A DNA stretch of 64,000 bases, taken from positions 44,410,501 through 44,474,500 of the forward strand of contig NC_073339.2 of assembly GCF_027580225.2 (NCBI RefSeq), read 5' to 3'. Below, in pieces: positions 8,701-17,352 of this stretch. The notes under the pieces were generated by a model. That model did not search any database. It worked only from the letters and a program-made list of their open reading frames with translations, and was not told the DNA's origin. Origin of the DNA: Misgurnus anguillicaudatus (taxonomy: Eukaryota; Chordata; Actinopteri; Cypriniformes; Cobitidae). The translations under genes were made by a program, and so were the position numbers. How positions within the stretch are numbered: position 1 is the stretch's first letter; every line of letters begins with the position of its first letter.

Positions 8701-10764
8701 TAACTATAGTAAATATTAAAGTACACTACAGTAATTACTATAGTTTATTAATTCACTATAGTAATACTACAGTAAAAATTATGGTATGCTACAATTTACC
8801 ATTTATGACATAAACTGTGCTCCTGTATAGGTCAATGATAGAGCGTTGCATTAGCAATGCAAAAGGTAGGTAGACTTTCATTTAAAAGCAACCGCCTTAA
8901 AATAAAGACTCTTTATTAAAGTGTGTGTGTGTGTGTGTCCTAAGCCTGTTTGAAGTCTGTTTTCATAAATGCAATGCACTTTTTTTCTGTGAAACTAGTG
9001 GCTTTTCTCTTCAACTGGATCGGATTCTGCTTGTCTTTCTGTTTGACCAACACCATTGCCGGTCGATACGGTGCCATCTGTGGCTTCGGCCTGTCGCTCA
9101 TCAAATGGATTCTTATCGTGCGGGTGAGTCTCTTAGCTCGATGTATAAGTATGCATACAAAGGGAATTACACCTTTAGTTTTAGTAAAGAAAAGTGTACT
9201 CTTACACGTCTTACAATGTGGTCTCCAACATGGAGCCCGCGGGCACCAATTTGCCATCACATAGTCTGTGAGTTGCCCACCAAAGCACATTCTGTTAATA
9301 GCCTCAATGTCAATATTTATTTATAACATATATTAGGTTTTTAAACTATAATAAAACATTTCAAAAAGTAAAATAAAATAAAATTAACAAGTAAAAGAAT
9401 AACATTTGTTTTATCCATTGTGATAGCCCTTGCTCACAAAAAGTTGGAGACCCCCGTGTTAGACCATATTGATAAATTATAAAAATTTTAGATTTCACAT
9501 TATGTGTAGCAATTTTAAATCTGGATTGAAGTTTTTGCAAATCTGTTTTTTTTTGTCTCGACTTCTTATCAAATTAAAATGAATTTAAAATGAAAATGTT
9601 ACAGCTCACAAACAGTCAATGTTTAATCAAAATCATTTATCTTTAAAGTTTTCAGATTACTTTACCGGATACTTCAATGGACAGTACTGGCTCTGGTGGA
9701 TTTTCCTTGTTCTTGGTAAGTTCATTTTTTGATAATATGGTAAAAAAGTAAGGCAGAAAGTTGCTTCCAAGCTATTTTGTTTTTGAACTGAGAACTAGGC
9801 AGGTTTTTTGCAGCACTGTGGCGCCATCTGGTGGAATATTCACAACATTACATGTTTTTAGATTCAAAATGAAACTTGACATATAATTTATTATTATTAG
9901 TATAAAATTGAATGCACTGTGACCTTTTACGAGAATTATCATTTTTATCATAGCAAAAGACACAAACATACATTAAGTGTTGCATGTCTAAAAGAACTGC
10001 TTTGCTGCTGTTTTGTGACCCTGGACCATGAAAACTGAGATTTAAATAGAGATTTATACATCAGCTGATTAAATAAGCTTTCCACTGATGTATGGTTTGT
10101 TAGGATAGGACAATATTTTGGCTGGGACACAACAAGATTAAAAAATCTGGAATCTTAGGGTACAAAAAAAAAATGGAGAAAATCGCTTTTAAAGTTGTCC
10201 AAATGAAGTCTTTAGCAACACATATTACTAATCATAAATACATTTTTGATATATTTATAGTTGGAAACTTATTAAATATCTTTTTGGAACATGATCTAAA
10301 TGATTTTGGCATAATTTTTTATTTTTATTGTTGGCTATTGCTACGAATATACCATGCGACTTTTGTGGTCCAGGTTCACACGTGTGAGGAGCTCAGATGC
10401 AAAATCCGCTAAACGCCATCTCCGTCAAAAATGTAATAATGATATTAACCGAATGCTCTCAGCACGTATTATAAGTTCATGTTTGCCTAAAATCCCGGCC
10501 TAGGGCCATTCAGAAATACTGCTTTGTTGGCAGAATCCATTAAAAAAAATTTATTTCCAAAAAAAAATGCACTTGCATTTGGTTTTGCATTTGAGTTTTC
10601 ATATACATATACATGCATAAGGCTGATGCATGCTGACCTATTTATTTTTTCCACCTCCAGGTTTGCTGCTTTTCTTCAGAGGGTTTGTCAACTACCTGAA
10701 GGTGCGTAACATGTCGGAAAGCATGGTGTCTTCGCTTCGAACCCGTTTCTTCCTTCTTTACTAG
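2619..10764 (+). CDS. ndfip2: ndfip2, NEDD4 family-interacting protein 2 (3' part, six coding exons; exon 1 outside window)
   Basis: Membrane adaptor of Golgi and endosomes that recruits and activates NEDD4-family (WW-HECT) ubiquitin ligases. Exons 2619-2784, 6017-6135, 7714-7801, 8999-9123, 9649-9715 and 10661-10764 total 669 nt and join in one frame: 222 residues plus TAG. Counting from the first visible Leu, an acidic Ser-rich N-terminal part is followed by PPxY motifs at 41-44 and 66-69 and by LPTY at 75-78; these bind WW domains. Three hydrophobic segments follow at about 118-140, 146-166 and 179-200, then a short tail ending Leu-Leu-Tyr. The stretches FPVPPPYSVATSLPTYDEAE and NTIAGRYGAICGFGLSLIKW resemble NDFIP2 more than NDFIP1. 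The initiator exon is upstream of base 1. Function is from the family; identity and exon joins are read from sequence. Only the end of exon 3 is uncertain. Confidence 0.96.
3290..3560. repeat. local tandem duplication, about 175-bp period, two copies
   Basis: CTGAACAATTCAGCAAATGT occurs at about 3310 and again at about 3483, each followed some distance on by a diverged GATTTCAGCTC segment. The second copy is incomplete. Confidence 0.6.
3750..3890. repeat. degenerate short minisatellite
   Basis: Loosely repeated GTTAGCAAGTGTGAC-like units of about 15 bases produce overlapping low-complexity open frames on both strands. No support for coding. Confidence 0.5.
4273..5701 (-). mobile_element. MITE with TGTGACCCTGG / CCAGGGTCACA ends, enlarged by an internal minisatellite
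   Basis: Inverted ends TGTGACCCTGGACGACAAAA (4273) and TTTTTGGTCCAGGGTCACA (to 5701) frame an interior related, in reverse orientation, to a compact copy at 10014-10381 and a split copy at 41392-42442. The compact copy is 368 bp; this one is 1429 bp because about 1070 bp of 27-bp tandem repeat sits just inside one end. Non-autonomous, in ndfip2 intron 2. Confidence 0.85.
4291..5361. repeat. 27-bp minisatellite, about 40 units
   Basis: Units read approximately AAGTAGCACAGG-TATAGCACAGGTCAT, with A/T, G/A and C/T variants and some shortened units. As 27 is nine codons, the array gives long open frames on the minus strand (nine-residue repeats such as MTCAIPVLL and other-frame YDLCYSCAT); these are artefacts of period, not genes. 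The unit matches the MITE's own subterminal sequence at 5340-5361. Confidence 0.95.
5903..5972 (+). repeat. possible SINE head fragment
   Basis: CATGTAACTTAACTGGTAGA and a following GGTTGTGGGTTTGATTTGG resemble the diverged tRNA-derived A- and B-box head of the SINE family, without the tail. It lies about 45 bases upstream of exon 3, close enough to overlap its branch-point region. Confidence 0.4.
6017..6135 (+). CDS. ndfip2: ndfip2 exon 3 (PPPY and LPTY motifs)
   Basis: Acceptor TTTGCAG ends at 6016. The exon encodes ESAFPGDFPVPPPYSVATSL, then PTYDEAEKAKAAAMAASAVE. The frame stays open past the likely end to 6213. The donor was set by phase: exon 4 must begin in phase 0, and among nearby GT sites only GAG|GTCATT at 6136 leaves phase 0. 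The better-looking GTATCT at 6153 leaves phase 2 and would shift the frame. The chosen donor is weak, so the end is the least certain boundary of the gene. Confidence 0.85.
6136..7713 (+). other. ndfip2: ndfip2 intron 3
   Basis: Contains a nearly palindromic MITE at 6981-7459 ending about 255 bases before exon 4. 6136-6980 and 7460-7713 show no recognised feature. Confidence 0.8.
6981..7459. mobile_element. palindromic MITE, ends CACTGCAAAAAA / TGCAGTG, flanked by TA
   Basis: Two arms of about 230 bp are mutually inverted: CTTAGTATTTTGTC, AAGATGCTTTTTCTTGATGAG and GTGATTTTGTGCATAAAACA in the left arm recur as complements in the right arm in mirrored order. TA on both sides suggests a Tc1/mariner-like or similar TA target. 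A second full copy is at 41730-42215 and a half copy at 42216-42400. Confidence 0.9.
7714..7801 (+). CDS. ndfip2: ndfip2 exon 4 (start of membrane segment 1)
   Basis: A T-rich tract ending TTTGAG at 7713 is the acceptor and GTAAGT at 7802 the donor. It encodes DEDFPVRDDFSDADQLRVGN, then DGIFMLAFF, the most conserved cytosolic juxtamembrane part of the family and the beginning of the first membrane segment. It ends after one base (A) of the Met codon completed in exon 5. A second AG six bases downstream (7719) is an alternative acceptor in the same phase that would drop Asp-Glu. Confidence 0.93.
8610..8805. repeat. AT-rich repeat with CTACAGTAA motifs
   Basis: Multiple alternating ACTATAGTAAAT and ACTACAGTAA words in both orientations, as in AT-rich palindromic MITE relics. 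Boundaries approximate. Confidence 0.45.
8826..8882 (+). repeat. SINE head fragment (tRNA-like)
   Basis: ATAGAGCGTTGCATTAGCAA followed by TGCAAAAGGTAG matches the head of the SINE copies at 36010 and 45180; the tail is missing. Confidence 0.55.
8922..8938. repeat. (GT)n microsatellite
   Basis: Short uninterrupted GT run 60 bases upstream of exon 5, upstream of that exon's pyrimidine tract. Confidence 0.9.
8999..9123 (+). CDS. ndfip2: ndfip2 exon 5 (membrane segments 1 and 2)
   Basis: Acceptor CTAG ends at 8998; donor GTGAGT begins at 9124. It encodes MAFLFNWIGFCLSFCLTN, then TIAGRYGAICGFGLSLIKWI and LIVR, which is most of membrane segment 1, the loop and segment 2. It ends in phase 0 after Arg. 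A (GT)n run lies just upstream at 8922-8938. Confidence 0.96.
9124..9648 (+). other. ndfip2: ndfip2 intron 5
   Basis: The central half is a MITE-like repeat at 9214-9460; the rest is AT-rich unique sequence. Confidence 0.8.
9214..9460. mobile_element. short inverted-repeat element, ends GTGGTCTCCAAC / GTTGGAGACCCCC
   Basis: GTGGTCTCCAACATGGAGCC near 9218 is mirrored by AAAAAGTTGGAGACCCCC ending near 9456, with AT-rich DNA between and no coding content. Looks like a hAT-type MITE; target duplication not clear. Confidence 0.6.
9649..9715 (+). CDS. ndfip2: ndfip2 exon 6 (aromatic loop and start of membrane segment 3)
   Basis: Acceptor TTTAAAG ends at 9648; donor GTAAGT at 9716. The 67-nt exon encodes FSDYFTGYFNGQYWLWWIFL and VL, the aromatic loop before membrane segment 3 that is almost invariant in the family, and ends after the first base of a Gly codon. 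Confidence 0.95.
10014..10381 (+). mobile_element. complete compact MITE, ends TGTGACCCTGG / CCAGGTTCACA
   Basis: 368-bp copy of the family at 4273-5701 in the opposite orientation, with the same landmarks in order: ATACATCAGCTGATTAAATA, GTTGTCCAAATGAAG, TTGGCTATTGCTACGAATAT and the terminal TTTTGTGGTCCAGG. It lacks any minisatellite and so shows the unexpanded state. Confidence 0.88.
10385..10640 (+). repeat. dispersed repeat, GAGGAGCTCAGATGC start
   Basis: GAGGAGCTCAGATGCAAAAT to CTTTGTTGGCAGAATCCATT is matched by a second copy broken by an insertion at 36143-36192 and about 36890-36965. Terminal limits unclear; non-coding. Confidence 0.7.
10661..10764 (+). CDS. ndfip2: ndfip2 exon 7, terminal coding part with stop codon
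   Basis: Acceptor CCACCTCCAG ends at 10660. It encodes GLLLFFRGFVNYLKVRNM, then SESMVSSLRTRFFLLY and TAG (10762-10764). Basic residues follow the third membrane segment and the tail ends in a hydrophobic Tyr-terminated motif, as in vertebrate NDFIP2. Confidence 0.96.
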
Positions 10765-10851
10765 AGGTGAGGAGATTATTATACATACATACAAACATAC
10801 AAAAAAGACTACAGTTTGATTGTATTACGTTTTTTTTGTTATCTAGGAAGA

Positions 10852-11160
10852 CAGTGGCGGCCGATGCGAAGCTCGTCTTATGTATTTAGCCCGTAATGTG
10901 TGCAGCTCATCATTTCAAAATACATGCATCACGTGTCATGTCAAAATATATGTCTGCTGCAAACGCTTCGAAGGGCTTTGTGATAAAAGAGACGCTCACG
11001 TTTGCCAGATACCCTCTTAATCTCATGTGTAATCAGAGTTTAGTGTTCATTTTTTAGTGAACGTGAGAGTTTCTTTTATTATAAACCCTTTTGACGTATT
11101 TTGACATGATGCAACTTATTCATATTTTGAATTCGCGCCCCTCAGAAGAGAAGTCACAGG
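10852..11160. repeat. multicopy teleost repeat in proximal 3' UTR
   Basis: CAGTGGCGGCCGATGCGAAG at about 10853 to GAATTCGCGCCCCTCAG at about 11150; the interior words are ones I recognise as multicopy in cyprinids, and GGCGGCC / GGCCGCC form a weak inverted pair. Begins less than 100 bases past the stop codon. Confidence 0.6.
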
Positions 11161-11826
11161 CCGCCATCGCTAAAAGAAAAGATTTAAAAACCAAAATTTT
11201 TCATCCAAAGATGCTGTTTTTATTATTTCAGCTAAATGAGTAGCAGATTGAATCCTGCTTTAAACGAAAGCCGTTTTGTGTTTTTAATATCGCATCATAA
11301 ATTGGATTAATCGTGGCGAACAGAGAAAAACCAGGCAAGCTCGTATATGTTTCCTGTTTTAAAAACGCCTCAGACTTTTTTCAATTGTGGTTAAATATTT
11401 GGCTGGTGTTGCTCAATACTTCAATTCAACATGCTGATCACATTTTCTGTGGTGAACTTAATTGCTGCGGTCGTCATGTTATTTGTTAAATGTTTCCTTG
11501 TGAAGGAGCGCTTCCTTTTTGGTCAGGAATTGCCTCATTTGCCATCTAGATACTGTGTGGGAATATAGCTCAGGATTTATGCATGCCGATTACTGCCAAG
11601 TAGATTAAAAACGTTTAATACCAAGTTAACGTTCAGTATGTACAAATGAGAGTCATGAAATAAGGGTCACCAAACATCTAACGGCTCTTTTCGGAACTTA
11701 ATGTCCAAATTCAAGCAAAATCATCACAGACGTATTGTATTTGGCTTAATTGAAGCATGCATATCACCCAGACCTACAACAACAAGTAAAATTGTCCTCA
11801 TCTGATGTTTTGACATAAGAGTAGGC

Positions 11827-12012
11827 CAGTGGTCCCCAAAAAGGGGGCACAAGATGGTGCCAGGGGGGGTCCCAGTTTTAAAATTAACCATAGAGATATA
11901 AGGCTACTAATCAATAGCACTACATTGTATCATTTTTAAAGGTCAAATACTAAGTTTGAGATTGTTTTATGTCATGATTTTCTTTGGGGCGCGAAAAGTT
12001 TGAGAACCACTG
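11827..12012. mobile_element. hAT-type MITE, ends CAGTGGTCCCCAAA / GTTTGAGAACCACTG
   Basis: CAGTGG...CCACTG hAT-like termini; flanking 8-mers GAGTAGGC and AGGTAGGC match at six of eight positions. A longer relative with intact duplication is at 13437. Lies inside the inferred 3' UTR. Confidence 0.75.
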
Positions 12013-13060
12013 AGGTAGGCGGACACGATTGGGTTCAGTCATAATGGCTCTTATAACTCCTATGCGGTTACCCATCACAGTAAACTTGCGAAAAACAAGC
12101 TTGACACTCATTCGCTCTCTTTTTCAAGGTCGCCTCACCAAACATTCCTCCCTAATGTGAAATTCCTTGATGATTTGCAACCCGTCAAATGAACTGGACC
12201 GGATCCCACGGAGGAGAAAGGGAAGAAGGAAAAAACAAAGAGTATCTCTGCCACATGTGCTGAACTGAACTCGGTAAAAGCGAACGGTTTCGCTGCACTT
12301 CAGAACCACAACATGAAGTTTTTACGTATTAACTTCCCTTTTGTGCTTATATTCAAAACTATTTTTTAAAAAACTACGATTCCCACACTGCATGCAAAGT
12401 AATGACGGCACAAATGATCATTAGTAATATGCAGCCAAGATGTCCTATGCAATGTTTACTCGTAGATGGATGAAACTAGACTAGGCTTTTTCTTAGCTTT
12501 GTTGTAGGGCCTTGGCAAATTGGATTGCATTGCAGTATTATTAATAAATCGATCTAGATAGACTCTAGTTAAATGGAGCGATGTAAAATATAATTGCACA
12601 ATTTCGCTTAACTTTATAGTAAATGATTAAGTGACTTCATCAATTGTGTTTCAAACTGGAAGTTGAATTTGTACTTATCCTAAAGTATATATTTGCCTTT
12701 TGCACCTTCTTGATTTGTCTCGTGTCTCTTTCTTTTTTATGATTATTGTTATTGGTTGTTTTACGTCGCGTCTTGCTCAAGCTGTGACCTGCTAGTTACT
12801 CGAATGCCTGAATGCTACTGTCATTTGTTTCTATTCATTACAAGCCTCTTAGCAATATCGCATATTAAAGAAGTGCATGGTTAACCCGGTTACAGCAGTT
12901 TAAGTGACGACTAATTCGGTAAAGAAAACCTGAGACAAATGCAAGCCTACATTATTAAATGTATGTAAAACTATTTTGTTGGAAAAACTGATTTTGGATA
13001 TGATTCTCTGATTGACGGAGATTGATCGTGTGATGTATGTTTGATGTTTTGCGAAATGCC

Positions 13061-13066
13061 AATAAA
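13061..13066 (+). terminator. candidate poly(A) signal of ndfip2
   Basis: Canonical AATAAA after about 1 kb of repeat-free sequence on the gene's strand, followed by a T-rich stretch within 30 bases. Confidence 0.55.
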
Positions 13067-13436
13067 ATTTGGAATCTCGGGAGCTTTTTACTTTGCTTCT
13101 TTGACGTCAGACAGTTATTGTAACGTCAACCCATTTTAACACGTACTCTGGTTATATTGTGGATGATTCATCTACACATACTTCTTAGTTTGTCACACGT
13201 AGATTAACATAAAGGGAATAACAGTTTTTAACCCTTAGTGCAGGAGTCACAAATGTTTTGTTTTAGACCGATAATAACAGGTGATGGTTAAATTAAAGGA
13301 CTGTTAAAAGGAAAGCTGTTAATAAATAAACTAATAAACCTACCATATGTGGTAGGCATAAGAGTTATAATTTAGGAGATCATTAGATATCATTTTGACA
13401 AATGGCTTAAAACAATACACTGTATATTCACTAGGG

Positions 13437-13705
13437 CAGTGGTTTTCAAACTGGGGGCCGCGAGATGGTCCCAGGTTTATGACATTTTATGAAATACATT
13501 AATTTATAATGACTTCTGTGTAATTAAACCTAAAAAAAATAAGGCTACTAACCAAAAGCACTACTTTTTTGTATAATTTAATGTTTTTTTTATTAAAATG
13601 TTGAGTTTTAGAACAGTGTTTTGTTACAAATTTTCTTTGGGGGGGCGCGAAGGAATGCACCGTACACAAGGGGGGCCGCACACTGAAAAAGTTTGAGAAC
13701 CACTG
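13437..13705. mobile_element. hAT-type MITE with perfect 8-bp target duplication
   Basis: Termini CAGTGGTTTTCAAAC and GTTTGAGAACCACTG; CACTAGGG is duplicated exactly at 13429-13436 and 13706-13713. 8-bp duplication plus CAGTGG ends define a hAT-superfamily non-autonomous element. A minus-strand open frame crossing it is not a gene. Confidence 0.93.
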
Positions 13706-14469
13706 CACTAGGGCTGTCAGAAGTTTCATACTAAATAAAAGTTTGTTTTGGCATAATATATGTGTGTGCACTGGGTGTAATTATTTTGTTTATATAAATA
13801 CACACGCATGCATGTATGCATTTAAGAAACATTTTCTCAGTCAGCATGCCAGTGAGCCACCAGCCGGTCAGCTGAATCTGTTAAACAAATTAAAGAAACA
13901 AAAAAAGTCATCAAAAACAAAAATAAAACAAAGGCACTAAGAAAAATAAGGAAGGAAAATCATCTTTCGAGAAGACAATGAAAATTAAGGACAAACATTT
14001 AAAGATAACATTTTCAAAAGACCAAATTAAGGCCTTAGGCAGACTACAAAATGTATGAAATGGAGCAATGAACACAATCAAGAAGGAATTAAAAATTTGC
14101 TTTGCGGCTGGATCAACAGGTTACAAGACCTTTCAAGAATTGCAGATTCCTTGTCCAGGAATAAGAACCCTGCAAAGAAAGATGCAGTGTGTTAAATTTG
14201 AGCCTGGGGCCTCATTTATAAAGCGTTTTTACGCACAGATTTGATCTTAGACCGTGCGTACGCTCCACCCCAACGCTCAGATTTATAAAACTCGTCTTTG
14301 ACGTGGAAAAGTACTTACCTCCACGTCAGGTTCTGACTTGACGTACGCACGTTTCCTTGTGGCATTATTGTAGTATTGCAGGTAGGCATATATTCGAAAC
14401 TTTTACAGCGTCAGCATCATCTGTATGAGCTTATTCGGCCCAAAAAAAACATAACCGAAGCCCCCTACA

Positions 14470-14765
14470 CACTCTAAAAACAAACGGTGCTATATAGCAC
14501 CAAAAGTGGTTCTTTGCTTGTAATCATATTAGAACCGTTTTTAGTGCAATATAGCACCGGTGAAGCACTGGTGAAGCACCTGTATAGAACCATATAGTGC
14601 TATGTAGAACCAAATGTGGTGCTATATAGTGGTGCTATATGGCCCCTATATGGTTCTACACAGGTGCTTTACCGGTGCTATATGGCACTAAAAACGGTTC
14701 TTCTATGGTTACGATTCAAATCAACAGTTTTGGTGCTATATAGCACCGTTTGTTTTTTTAGAGTG
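14470..14765. mobile_element. palindromic MITE, ends CACTCTAAAAACAAACGGTG
   Basis: CACTCTAAAAACAAACGGTG at the left is mirrored by CACCGTTTGTTTTTTTAGAG-TG at the right. The interior repeats GCTATATAGCACC, AGAACC and GGTGCT words symmetrically, so the strand can fold on itself over nearly its length. Confidence 0.9.
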
Positions 14766-14850
14766 CACGTTGTGTCCGACCCGACCCGAAATGAACTGTA
14801 ATTATAAAGCCCGATACCAATTTAAACCCGACAATGTTTTAATAGTGCGC
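14766..14850. repeat. fragment of a GACCCGACCCGAA-type repeat
   Basis: TGTCCGACCCGACCCGAAAT and following CCCGATACC/ACCCGAC words resemble the terminal region of hAT elements with CGGGT-rich ends; a relative occurs at 56290-56405. Confidence 0.4.
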
Positions 14851-15170
14851 CATGACGTTCTCAACTACAACTCAGAGTTGTTTGAACTACAGAAATCTGT
14901 TCAGAATTATCTTAATGAACTAATGCAACAAGGACGAAGCATGTAAACCGCGATGTTGGTTTATTCAGATTAGGAAAATAATAAAAAACATGCAACAATG
15001 AATGATGCATACAGAAAATGAACAAGAAGGAAAGACATACTACTCCAAAATAATTTAACAAGGTTTTAGAATATATTTTAAACAAAATGTGTTGGCCTAT
15101 TTTGATATTTTAAAATGTATGGCAATTCCGATGCAAAAATGTGTCCATAGGTTCAGGAAACGATGTTCTA

Positions 15171-15866
15171 CTCTCAAAAAAAATGAACTTGGTTGGAGTC
15201 AGTTTTACTAAATAATTTCTTGTTCACTTTACTTAACAAACACAAGTAACTGCATATAATTACTTTAACTTGGTAATTTCAACAAAAGACTGTGTCTGTC
15301 AGCTTTACTTCAAAATTATTTGTTCAGCCAAAATAACATTGTTGCGTAAAAGTAACAGATGAATAAAACCAATACAGACTTGTATCTCATTGGCTGATGA
15401 TGCTGCAGTGTATTATGGGTAAATTGTTGTTCTGGCACCCTCTTGCAGAAGTGTAGCACCATTAGATAGGTACATGAGTAATAAGTGTTCAAGTATGAGT
15501 CAATGAACAAACCAACAAACGGATTGAAATGTAACATTGCATTTCAAATATGTTTGTGATATGTTTGATTAACTGTAATTAAATAAAGATTGTATTGAGC
15601 GGCTGCACTCTGATTGATTGATTTGTTGTTATGGAGATATTAAATCTTATTCTTAATTTTGTTTTCATCAATTAAATGTTTCATAATAGTGATTTAACTA
15701 GGATTTCTTTAGTCCATGCAACATTTAAATTGTCAATTTTACACAAACTTTTTTAGTAAATACAACTTACATTTTATTTGTTGACATTACTTAACAAAGC
15801 TATGTGGAACCCACTTGACAAAGTTTTTTTTAAGTAAATCCAACTTTTTCTTTTTTTGAGTGTAGT
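15171..15866. mobile_element. non-autonomous DNA transposon, ends ACTCTCAAAAAAAATGAACTT
   Basis: Left ACTCTCAAAAAAAATGAAC is mirrored by CTTTTTCTTTTTTTGAGTGTA at 15846-15866; subterminal ACTTGGTTGGAGTC and GTGGAACCCACTTGACAAAG also correspond loosely. About 700 bp, no coding sequence. The minus-strand open frame at 15316-15537 is unsupported. Confidence 0.65.
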
Positions 15867-16290
15867 TCGTCATCTGTTCAACAAATATAAAACAAATATA
15901 GCAAAATTGTTTCGTGGTGTTTAACGCATATGTAAATGTTACAAAACGTGCTTATTAAATGAAAGTAAAAACGAATTCAATGATTTAAAGGACGTGAAAG
16001 GAACTACATTTTAAAGCCTCGATGGAGCCTACAATAAGGGACATGCGACATTTAAGAGTGATGGGTATTTAAAAAAATTCATATAATTTATTCCCATGCA
16101 TTGATTTTAATGTTAAACATCTGTAAATACAAATGAATCCATATGGAATATATTCAGACAGTTTATGATAGGATTTTTGAATTTTAAAGTAAAAAATCTC
16201 TTATTTTTACACCGCCGTGCAGGAGGCATGGCAAACTGAAACATTTTAAGACACAAATATTAAGTTTACGTGTAAAAAATATATTTAAAT

Positions 16291-16600
16291 GGGTAACACT
16301 TTTACAATAAGGTTCATTAGTTAACTACATTAGTTAACATGAACTAATAATGAACTGCACTTATACAGCATTTATTAATCTTTGTTAATGTTAATTTCAA
16401 CAATTACTAATACTTTATTAAAATCGTGTTAACGTTATGCACTGTGAATGCGAATTCAATTGTTTTAACATGGACAAAACCTTTATTCTATTAACTAACA
16501 TTAACAAAGATGAATAAATCCTGTAACAAATGTATTGCTAATGGTTGTTCATGTCAGTTCATACATTAATGTTAACTAATAAACTTTATTGTAAAGTAAA
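16291..16600. mobile_element. MITE, ends GGTAACACTTTTACAATAAGG
   Basis: GGTAACACTTTTACAATAAG and TAAACTTTATTGTAAAGTAA are inverted ends; repeated GTTAACATTA/TTAATGTTAA words lie inside. The same family is found, split, at 40999-41295 and partly at 63434. Confidence 0.8.
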
Positions 16601-17352
16601 ATAAAACACGTGAATTGAAAGGTCAACTAACAATCGCCTTAACGTTGTGTTAGAATTTAGAAATATAAAAAAATTTAAGCAATCAACAACAAAGATGTTT
16701 TTTTGACCACTGCCATTGTAGCAGTCAGAGAATTTGGCCTTTGATAATTTTATATTTATATGCTAATGAATTAAATTAGGGGCGTTTACAAGGCGGATTT
16801 CTAAGAGCATTCGGCTGCGCACAATTTTAAGATCATTTGTGATTTATAAACTGCACATCTGGAAAAGAGGCCTACGCACGTTTTTTGTGCGTACGCTCCT
16901 TTTCTCTGAATCACATCTAAGATCATTTCAGAAATGGTCTTAGATGAAATATAGGATAGTCCCTACGTCACACTTTTATAAATGAGGCCCCTGGTGTTTT
17001 GACAGAGGTTTTTGATTTTTTTAAACTTAAGGTAGATGTTATATCACCACTGACAAGGGTAGCCCATGTAAAAATCCTTTGGGGTCACCACACCAAAACA
17101 TCAGTGCCACATCCAGCAACACAAGACAGGCATCTCTATTTTATGCCTGATGTCCCACATTTGGTGAAAAATCTTAAAAGTGCATTTGTCCGTGGACAGG
17201 TTTTCCAAATTCCAAAAGATGTTGTCAGCAAGAAAAACCTGTGTTCCAGTGAGGTTTCTGTGGTCCCAGTTAAGGACTTGTTGGGCTTTCAAGAAGGGAT
17301 GCCATTAAAAAAAGCTCCCCATCAATCAGCTTCAGCTATTGAACCACTTTAA

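Larger units (their letters stand above)
7802..8998 (+). other. ndfip2: ndfip2 intron 4
   Basis: About 8460-8800 is AT-rich with repeated ACTACAGTAA / CTATAGTAAAT motifs and is probably an old MITE. A SINE head fragment is at about 8826-8880 and a (GT)n run at 8922-8938. 7802-8460 shows no recognised feature apart from GCGCCATCTGGTGGT at about 8240, a motif seen again at 9822. Confidence 0.75.
9716..10660 (+). other. ndfip2: ndfip2 intron 6
   Basis: Occupied mainly by a complete MITE (10014-10381) and, directly after it, another dispersed repeat (10385-10640) that runs to the polypyrimidine tract of exon 7. 9716-10013 is AT-rich with a single GGCGCCATCTGGTGG motif at about 9822. Confidence 0.8.
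10765..13085 (+). other. ndfip2: ndfip2 3' UTR (inferred extent)
   Basis: From the stop codon to about 20 bases past AATAAA at 13061-13066, the first well-placed poly(A) signal followed by T-rich DNA. About 12040-13060 has no repeat that I recognise and looks like ordinary unique 3' UTR. The proximal part is invaded by a repeat at about 10852-11160 and a hAT-type MITE at 11827-12012. A further AATAAATAAA run at about 13320 is an alternative end. The extent is inference, without transcript data. Confidence 0.55.
14207..16990. mobile_element. 2.78-kb inverted-repeat element inside the P-type transposase relic
   Basis: Termini GGGCCTCATTTATAAA and TTTATAAATGAGGCCC are exact inverted repeats. 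The trinucleotide CTG is duplicated at 14204-14206 and 16991-16993; a 3-bp duplication fits PIF/Harbinger-type elements. Subterminal DNA carries repeated GTGCGTACGC/ACGTACGCAC words. The interior is non-coding as far as I can see and hosts further MITEs at 14470, 15171 and 16291. A non-autonomous derivative. Confidence 0.88.
13970..17352 (+). pseudogene. P-element/THAP9-type transposase relic, split by a transposon
   Basis: Two pieces of one reading frame. Left (13970-14206): KELKICFAAGSTGYKTFQEL, then QIPCPGIRTLQRKMQCVKFE, resembling the helix-turn-helix-like region before the catalytic domain of P-element/THAP9 transposases, with one in-frame stop at 14035. Right (16991-17352): VLTEVFDFFKLKV, then MPDVPHLVKNLKSAFVRGQV and IPKDVV, resembling the DPPHLxKN region and GTP-binding insert boundary. 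Removing 14207-16990 and one CTG restores Glu-Pro-Gly-Val-Leu-Thr. The part expected between KLKV and the PDVPHL motif, including the first catalytic region, appears missing, so it was probably already deleted. Ends at a MITE at 17353. Nonfunctional. Family assignment is from motif recognition. Confidence 0.75.

Noticed and set aside
8230..9840. GCGCCATCTGGTGG motifs as CTCF-type sites
   Set aside because: Both copies (8240, 9822) resemble a short motif spread by repeats in fish; a match to a CTCF core is possible but cannot be separated from repeat origin by eye.
16999..17352. Treating the 117-codon frame as a working gene
   Set aside because: It is the right-hand fragment of a transposase whose left part is 2.8 kb away across an insertion and which lacks its catalytic middle.
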